Shown here piece by piece: positions 58,201 to 64,000 of a DNA stretch of 64,000 bases. The notes beneath the pieces are model-generated. The model was given only the letters and a program-made list of their open reading frames with translations, did no database searches and was not told the origin of the DNA. The stretch is taken from contig CM065801.1 in assembly GCA_033398695.1 (NCBI GenBank), forward strand, positions 105,145,170 through 105,209,169, read 5' to 3'. The DNA is from Orobanche coerulescens. Lineage: Eukaryota; Streptophyta; Magnoliopsida; Lamiales; Orobanchaceae. Positions within the stretch are counted from its first letter, which is position 1; each line of letters opens with the position of its first letter. Both the position numbers and the translations under genes were made by a program.

Positions 58201-60030
58201 TCGAAGAAAAACCATCACCCAATCACCACCTCGAACAAATAAACACGTCAATATTTATCACGGGCTTCCTTGGATTTCTGATCAGTCTCCAACGGCATCT
58301 GAGAAACCTAAGCCTGTACATCCATCGACTCCTTAACCAGATTTACAGCGGCTGCACTGTTTCGAGCGACTTGCGGCAGCTTCACCGAGTCTACAGCATG
58401 CCCGGCGTCTTTTGATAAACGATGGTGAAAAGTGACTTCCCCGTGGAACTATAAACAACATTGTTGAAGACGAACTCTCCATGTGGCGAGACATGATCCC
58501 ACTGCTAGGGTCAATCTTCAAAATACAATGGATGTATCACAGACTTTTATTGTATCTCTCTGAAGCTTTTGAATTCCTCAAAAATGTTCAGAAAGGAGGT
58601 TCTTTGGTGTCGGTCATTGCCAAGGAAAAAACTAGGCTCTTGAGAGTTGATATACCAACTGACATGGAAGTAAATAAACGTAGAAGTCAAACACTCTGCA
58701 TACAAGATGGAAATTTACTTCAAGCAATAAAAAATATCAGAATCTACCGATACAATGAAAGAAATGCATATTTAAAGACCTAAAGCCTAGTACGAATAGG
58801 AAACAAAATAAAAGAAAATTACTAGGAAAATAGGAAAGGCCTAAGTGGGCTGCCAAATGTTGGATTTTAGGCGCCGGTCCATGCACATCATCGCGTGATG
58901 CGAAATGAGTTCAGTTTGTTTCGCCATTCCGCTTCTGTAAAGGTATTTTAATAGTGATCTGAGCCTGACTTCAAAAGTTATGTCTGTTTCGATATCTGCC
59001 GACGACCGCCCTTTGATTGATCCTCAGCTGTCAAATACTCATCTGCTAGCTGTTCCACATCATCTAGCTAGGCGTAATAATCAGCTGAATATTAGTGATA
59101 ATTTGGTGCTCTAAATTTAATATATTGAGCTCCATCACTGGTTTAAGGAGCCTACTCATCTCATGCTCAAGCAGAGTTTGGGCAATGGTTCGAGCTTGAG
59201 CGCGCTCTATTATTGTAAGCCTGATCTGAGATCTTGCTTAATACCTCAAGCAACTCATGTATATCCATGCCATTAGCAAGACTAGACTTGACTCTACTCG
59301 GCAAGTATGCATATGATTCCAAATTACTTAATGCCAACTACAATTGATAGAAAAATTCTTTTCCTGTTAAAAAAATTTACCTTCATTTGTCTGCGAATTT
59401 TTCCTCTATGTTATTGCTTCACATAGGGTTATGGATGTCCATATCAATTTACTTACAAATGAAAATAGTAGCTATATATATATATATATATATACATACA
59501 TACATATACCTTTTTATATATAAATATACTTAATTGCAGTGGCTCCTGTTTTAACAAAGTTTAGCCAGTGTATTGAAATCCTTTTAACCTGACCGTAACA
59601 GGTGTTTCCTGGTGCTTGGACTGCTATATTAATATCTCTTGATAATTCTGGGATGTGGAACCTTCGGACTCAGAAGCTCGACTCATGGTATCTCGGTCAA
59701 GAAGTTTATATCAGTGTTGTGAATCCAGAGAATGACAACACCGAGGTTCAGTTGCCAGGGAATGTCATCTATTGCGGCCAACTATCCTTCTTGCAGAAGT
59801 AAGCGATGAAGATGTGATTCTGACTTTACAACAAAGATGAACCTTTTTCTTAAATAAAATTATTTTTAATGATATGGTTTGATTCACTCGGAAACTCCTC
59901 ATACTGTAACCTCTGTTGAATGTCGTATTGCAGGCAACAGGCTCAAAGAGTTCATTTTTCTGGTGCCCCATCTCTGATCAAAATGATCAAGATTGTTCTT
60001 GTTGCGGTTGTTGTAGCTTTGTTAGGATAA
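46226..60030 (+). CDS. SKU5-like: SKU5-like (SKS) GPI-anchored multicopper-oxidase-like protein, nine exons
   Basis: Exons: 46226-46375, 52983-53092, 53163-53433, 53559-53694, 56083-56446, 56928-57293, 57402-57480, 59602-59798, 59934-60030. All introns are GT-AG and the joined frame is open for 589 codons to TAA, about the size of SKU5 (roughly 590). The product has an N-terminal signal peptide ([13 protein letters not shown]), three cupredoxin-like domains ([67 protein letters not shown]), and a hydrophobic C-terminal tail ([12 protein letters not shown]) typical of a GPI-anchor signal. Copper-ligand histidines of laccases are missing: the HWHG site reads TWNG and the C-terminal HLHGH site reads HLDGY. 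Known family members act at the plasma membrane and wall in directed cell expansion. Long introns 1, 4 and 7 hold mobile elements. Confidence 0.93.
46765..46880 (+). mobile_element. Au-like SINE fragment in intron 1
   Basis: ATTCGGAAACAGCCTCTCTG, then AGGGGTAAGGCCGTGTACAT, CCCCTTACCCCGC, GGGAGCC and a short TTGTTGT tail match the body and tail of the plant Au SINE group. The 5' pol III box region is not clear. Confidence 0.6.
47940..50663 (-). mobile_element. Internally deleted LTR retrotransposon (gag only) in intron 1
   Basis: Flanked by the exact target duplication CTTTG (47935-47939 and 50664-50668), with ends TGTTG...CAACA. The right LTR (49764-50663, 900 bases) is the 5' LTR for a minus-strand element and is followed by TTGGCGCTAGAAG, a TGGCGC-type primer-binding site. 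The left LTR keeps only 334 bases (47940-48273), joined straight to gag. RT, integrase and the start of the 3' LTR are absent, so one deletion ran from gag into the 3' LTR. The shared LTR parts differ at only a few positions, so the insertion is young. It lies antisense in the gene's intron. Confidence 0.88.
48274..49635 (-). pseudogene. Gypsy gag of the intron 1 element
   Basis: Three open blocks on the minus strand: N-terminal (49635-49270, basic, [17 protein letters not shown]), middle (49156-48635) with the retrotransposon gag motif ([27 protein letters not shown]), and C-terminal (48638-48162) with [18 protein letters not shown]. The last block runs over the deletion junction into the LTR. 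Such gag proteins are typical of gypsy elements of the Athila/Tat side. Frame changes near 49200 and 48640. Confidence 0.75.
50785..52897 (+). mobile_element. 5'-truncated RTE-type LINE in intron 1
   Basis: Linker and RT are readable: [21 protein letters not shown] before the RT, then [60 protein letters not shown] and the catalytic FADDI, then C-terminal [10 protein letters not shown] and RGRPKKTW. Stops or frame changes occur near 50930, 51250, 51750 and 52040. The 3' end reads GCCGACCCC...GGGACTAAGGCTTAG and closes with GTTGTTGTTG, as is usual for plant RTE elements. The endonuclease domain is missing. Confidence 0.88.
54221..54440 (-). mobile_element. RTE LINE 3' coding fragment in intron 4
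   Basis: Minus strand text [13 protein letters not shown] and [13 protein letters not shown] is the C-terminal end of an RTE RT protein, unrelated in position and strand to the LINE in intron 1. Confidence 0.75.
55120..55300 (+). mobile_element. RTE-type 3' tail fragment in intron 4
   Basis: AGGAAGGGCATCCGGCGTAA, GCCACCGACCCCAACATAG, GGGATTAAGG and a GTTGTTGATGATGATGATGA tail match the 3' end of plant RTE elements or SINEs using that tail. Confidence 0.6.
56619..56648 (-). repeat. C-rich tract in intron 5 (minus-strand G-quadruplex candidate)
   Basis: A run of about eleven C, then ACCCC, ACCCCC and ACCCCC gives four or more G runs on the minus strand separated by single T, a strong quadruplex pattern. 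Confidence 0.6.
57741..59062 (-). mobile_element. TRIM-like non-autonomous LTR element in intron 7
   Basis: Two direct repeats of 359 (57741-58099) and 403 (58660-59062) bases start TGA...GGAAGTAAATAAAC-like and end CACATCA, enclosing 560 bases with no coding text. On the minus strand GTGGGGGAGAC precedes the left repeat (polypurine tract), and TTGGTATATCAACTC follows the right repeat (primer-binding site). Flanks are TATAG and TCTAG, a target duplication with one mismatch. Confidence 0.7.
59470..59500 (+). repeat. AT microsatellite in intron 7
   Basis: TA repeat of about eleven units followed by CATACATACATA. Confidence 0.9.
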
Positions 60031-60225
60031 CATGAGGGATCAAATAACCTTTATTGCTTGGTGAGAGGACATACAAAGCTAATCGCAATTTGGTTGCTGC
60101 TGAAGTGGTATGAAAAGACTATATTTTTGTGTGTATAATGTTCCATTTTTGCGTATTCTTCCACTGATTGCCGGTATGGGATACCGGTAAAGAACATGCA
60201 ATGTATTGTTGGTAGAGTATGATGA

Positions 60226-60363
60226 GTCCGGATCCTCTCTGGACGGTCCAGTTCAATCTGGACCGTCCAGATCACACATACCCGCTCGGATGTGTGTGTG
60301 TGTGTGTGCGCGCTGGAGGGTCCGGATCCCTCCAGTCCTCTCCCGAAATGGAGAGGATCCGCG
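60226..60363. mobile_element. Small foldback, MITE-like, downstream of the SKU5-like gene
   Basis: GGATCCTCTC at 60229 and GAGAGGATCC at 60351 form terminal inverted repeats; inside is a second perfect stem, CTGGACGGTCCAG and CTGGACCGTCCAG around TTCAAT, and a TG microsatellite. No transposase. Confidence 0.5.
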
Positions 60364-60479
60364 CTCGTACAGAGTATCTATTGACCCACCCTTGTAATGT
60401 TGGTGAGGTACAGAGTATCTGTCGACCCCTTGAAAGTATGATATGAGTGAAAGTTTGCGAATTGTATTTTATGTGATCC

Positions 60480-61090
60480 CTCCAAATTGTTCAATGAAAA
60501 ACAAAAAGCTGCGCATCATAAGAGATTCTTGTTGGCAGTTTTAGGAGTTTCCAGAGATTCTGACCACTATTATAGACTAGAAATGCAAGTCTAGTGAACC
60601 CTTGGGGTCTCGTTAAAACCTTACACCGGAATACACATCCTTGTAAGGAAAAATACTACCACAAATAGAAAAATGTTTCAACAACAATGATTATAAAAGA
60701 GCAACAAGCTGGTTGTGTAGCTAAAAGCATGAAGCTAAACAAAAATAGCATAACCAAACAAAGGAGTAAAACATAAGGGGTTTAATCTGCGCCATTTAAA
60801 AACATGGGTAATAAGCTTACTTAATTTACATATGGAGATAATTAACTTTTTCTTAAAAATACATGGACTAATATGATTATTTAATTTATACAGGGAAGCA
60901 AATGATCCATTTTGTAAAACACAAGTTGGTAATTTGTTAAAACCCACTTTGATTAGACTGGTTACTTGTAGTAAAATTCATTTATTTCTCGTTGATTTGG
61001 CTTTGATTTCGCTTTGTTTTCTTTGGCATGAAAAAGAAATGCATGGAAATGAATTTTCATTTGTTTCTCTTTGATAATTGTAGTTGCTTG
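60480..61090. other. AT-rich intergenic DNA
   Basis: No gene or clear repeat is seen in this stretch. Confidence 0.4.
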
Positions 61091-62440
61091 TATTTGGTTA
61101 TCGTTTGTTTTTTTCATTTAGCATCTTCTTACGATTCCTCCGTTTATCATATTTTTATGAGTCTCTTGTCTAGCACTTCTCATGATTTTTCCATATAACA
61201 TCATTTTATAGTTATCATGTATAGCATCTTCACTTAGCATATTTGTGTGGTGGTTCCCTCTAGTATATTCCATGGTTTTCTCATATAGACTGTTTTTTTT
61301 TTGTTTTGATCGAGATATGTCATATCTTTATAGTTCCACCATATAGTATTTTCTTACAGTTCTTATGTGCTTCTTATGATTTTTCTATAGCATCTTCCCA
61401 TATCTCTCATGTAACATTATATTATAATTCTTTTGTATAACATTATCTTATGGTTCTCATACATAATATTTTATTATAGTTCTCTTGTATAACATCTTTA
61501 TATGGTTCTCTCATATAGAATTCTCTTATGAATCGTCCATCTAGCATATTCTTATGGTTTTTCTGTCTACGATTTCCTTATATTTCTCTAATGTAGTATT
61601 TTGTTACGGATCTCTCGTGTAACATCTTCTTATGATATTTTCATGTAGCATTTGTAGCCTGTTATTATCGTTCCATCATATAGCATCTTCTTACGGTAAA
61701 CCCATATAGCCGCTTTTTAGTGTAAATATACAAGAGATGCAATAAATACATTTTAACTCTTATAACATAAAATTCAACCTACATATGGATAATTCATTAT
61801 TCCATGTCATCGTATTTAAGAAATAAGTACATTCCAATCTCCACACATAATGAAAAATATTGTAATAGTCTAAACTTGAGAGTTCACTAAAATAAGATAA
61901 ATAAAAATAAGTACATAAAATGTGTTCTAATAGTATAAAGATGACATTCCACTTAAAAGTATTTTAAGGGTTACCCGACCTTGTATGTTTTTTAAAATTG
62001 GTGAATTAACTCTCACTCCCGCTTCATTTGACCTAGTTCTAGACATATTGTTGGATTCCACATATGATTATCTCATGGTGCTTCCTTGTGGCATATTGTT
62101 ATATATCTAGCACATTTTTATGGTACTCTAAATAGTATGTTATCAAGGCTGTCTCAAATAGCTATCTTTTTATGGTTCTCACGTGTATTATATTCTTATT
62201 ATTTTCATATATAAGATCTTCTTACAATTTCCACGTCCGATCTTCTCATAGTTCTCCCGTATTGTCTCTTCTTATGGTTATCTCATTTAGTATCTTCTTA
62301 ACTTGTTCTTTTTATTCTCCTATATGACCTCTTCTTATGGCTGTCTCTTGGAGCATCTTCTCATTGTTCTTTCTTATGGTTATCTCGTTCAGCATACTCG
62401 TTCTCTCGTATAGCCTCTTGCTATGGCTCTCTCATATATA
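61090..62440. repeat. Degenerate tandem repeat, unit about 25-35 bp
   Basis: Variants of TTATGGTTCTCTCATATAGCATCTTC recur from about 61120 to 61700 and again from 62040 to 62430, with an unrelated AT-rich insert between. Units vary in length and sequence, so this is an old minisatellite. Short open frames here are by-products. Confidence 0.5.
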
Positions 62441-63540
62441 TTCTTCCTATTAACTTATAATAAATTAACATTGGGTAAAAATGCATACATCATATTGATA
62501 ATAGTAGCAAAATATTGTACTGTCTCTCAGTTTTTGCTCCTAATACTGTACTGCATATCACTATTTGCTCCTCTCTTTGACCTCAGACAAGGATATCAAA
62601 GCATTATCCCGTGTCTGTAAGAAAATCTTTCCGAGTAGATTGACAAGTTGAGAGCAAAACCAATGATCTTGTGATAGTATACATTTATTTATGTAGATAA
62701 ATAAATAAAATACATAAAAAATATGATAAATATAAATAAAAATTTGTACTTCTATATGAAACAACATTATGAAAATAATACATTAAACTGAATTTTTATA
62801 ATTGCATATTCACGTTTATCCTTTTTTATGATTTTATGTCTAGCCAATATTAGTTAAGAGATATATACCATAAAAGAATTAGGTTAGCAAAGCCTTATCT
62901 TGCCTGTCTTCAAGCCCGTACATATTAGAACACCTTTAAAAAGAAATTAAAAATTGGGAGCGGGTAAAACACTAAAATATGGTAGAAGTAATGGCAGATA
63001 AAAGTTGATATTCATATTTATCAATGTAAAATAAAAAATAATTTTTAATATTTATTACTGACTATTGATATAAATGAGAATTGGTAAACGTGTTAATATA
63101 CAAAAAATACACATCCATATTTCACAAATGCAAGAAATTATTTAATAAAAACAATAGGTAAATAACTAGGTACAATAGAAGTGTTAATAAGTAAAATATA
63201 ATTCATCTATCCAAAACTATTTTTTGCCACAAAATATATTGATTTATTTATTTATACCTATTTTCAATTGTGCATATTTATGTGTTACCTAATGATACTA
63301 ATTTTTTTATTTTCATCATCAGGATTTTGCATAGATATGAGATGTACACAAATAATTTTTTTTATTAATTTTGTTGAATAAAAAGGAATAACAACATTTA
63401 ACCATTAATATCACATGTTGATTATACGAATGTATTGATTAAAAAAACTTTAAATTAGTTAGCAATTAAAAGATAATTAATGGATTTGCGGATAAATCCA
63501 AATTAGTTGATATTGTTGTAATTAATATATTTATTAATGA
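62440..63540. other. AT-rich intergenic DNA
   Basis: No gene is seen. Very AT-rich with many short homopolymer runs. Confidence 0.4.
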
Positions 63541-63677
63541 ATGACCTTTATACCCCTGAAACTCTAGATGTGTACTTATAAATAAAGACTTTTGACCCTC
63601 GTAAGAATACACACATTATTCTTCTTCTCTTCCAATTTCTCTCTTTTTCTCTCAATTTTATAACACGTTATTAGCAC
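63541..63677 (+). mobile_element. End of a copia-type 5' LTR and primer-binding site at the window edge
   Basis: A TATA box (TTATAAATAAAG, 63576-63587) is followed about 80 bases on by TTTTATAACA (LTR end, 63665) and CGTTATTAGCAC, which resembles the TTATCAGCACGA-type primer site of many plant copia elements. The LTR start is not resolved and the body lies beyond the window. Confidence 0.45.
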
Positions 63678-64000
63678 TCTATGAGTAAAAAATTTTTCTC
63701 TTCGATTTTCGAAATCCAAAAAAAAAAAAAACACGAGCAGCTTTTCTGCACTGCGAGACCGCGCTAAAATCGCGATTCCCGCTTTGTTAACCATCGGATC
63801 AGCATGAACTTTTTACAGTATCTTCCTGAAAAACAGATCTACAAATTCAACGGTGGAGATCGGCTTCTAAAACGTATTGCATACATAAAAAAAAGTCCGA
63901 GCAGAAATAGTCTTTTTTAACATTGGTGAACGGTATTAATTCTATTTACTCTTTCAAAAACTTTCTTGCATATGATGATTTTGAGGAAAATATATTACAT

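Noticed and set aside
57876..58415. Short frames on both strands in intron 7 (63-107 residues)
   Set aside because: They fall in the LTR and non-coding interior of the TRIM-like element and differ between its two LTR copies.

Overview
The window is plant nuclear DNA, almost certainly from a flowering plant and probably a eudicot. It carries Ty3/gypsy chromoviruses, a SIRE/Maximus-type Ty1/copia element, RTE LINE pieces, a 5S-derived Cassandra-like LTR, tRNA-related repeats and one host gene with plant splice sites: a SKU5-like (SKS) GPI-anchored multicopper-oxidase-like protein of nine exons. The species cannot be named from the sequence alone.

Layout. 1-3607: 3' part of a + strand gypsy chromovirus (decayed integrase and chromodomain) and its 3' LTR. 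3608-4882: a gypsy leader fragment, a 5S-containing LTR and unassigned DNA. 4883-10512: copy 1 of a segmental duplication, holding part of a long minus-strand gypsy LTR (here 'LTR X'), a truncated SIRE-type copia element with one LTR, then the other end of LTR X. 10608-14316: 5' LTR, primer-binding site and an unrecognised acidic ORF of another gypsy-like element. 14317-43275: copy 2 of the duplication. It contains a four-layer nest: LTR X holds a SIRE element (17513-42386); its 5' LTR holds a solo gypsy LTR (26465-42323); that holds a chromovirus with both LTRs (28425-41360); and its reverse-transcriptase region holds another solo gypsy LTR (33472-36844). Target-site duplications (TTTTT, GTCTG, AAGAT) support three layers exactly.

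43276-46225 holds a tandem array of a tRNA-like repeat and two hAT-like foldback elements. 46226-60030 is the SKU5-like gene. Its reading frame (589 codons plus stop) is intact across nine exons, although its introns carry a gag-bearing LTR element, an RTE LINE, RTE fragments, an Au-like SINE and a TRIM. 60031-64000 is AT-rich intergenic DNA with a small MITE-like foldback, degenerate tandem repeats and the end of a copia 5' LTR.

Most unusual signal. At least six LTR types here, copia and gypsy, carry dense arrays of one 12-bp palindrome-like motif (consensus TARCGYRCGYTA, two CpGs two bases apart) directly upstream of their TATA box. The SIRE element has a further small array with its own TATA box in front of its extra third ORF. 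The motif is absent from the host gene region. A second shared feature is a predicted leader intron with a GC-AG type donor (GCAAGT) in five gypsy LTRs, with family-specific tandem repeats inside it. Both are read from the sequence; function is inference.
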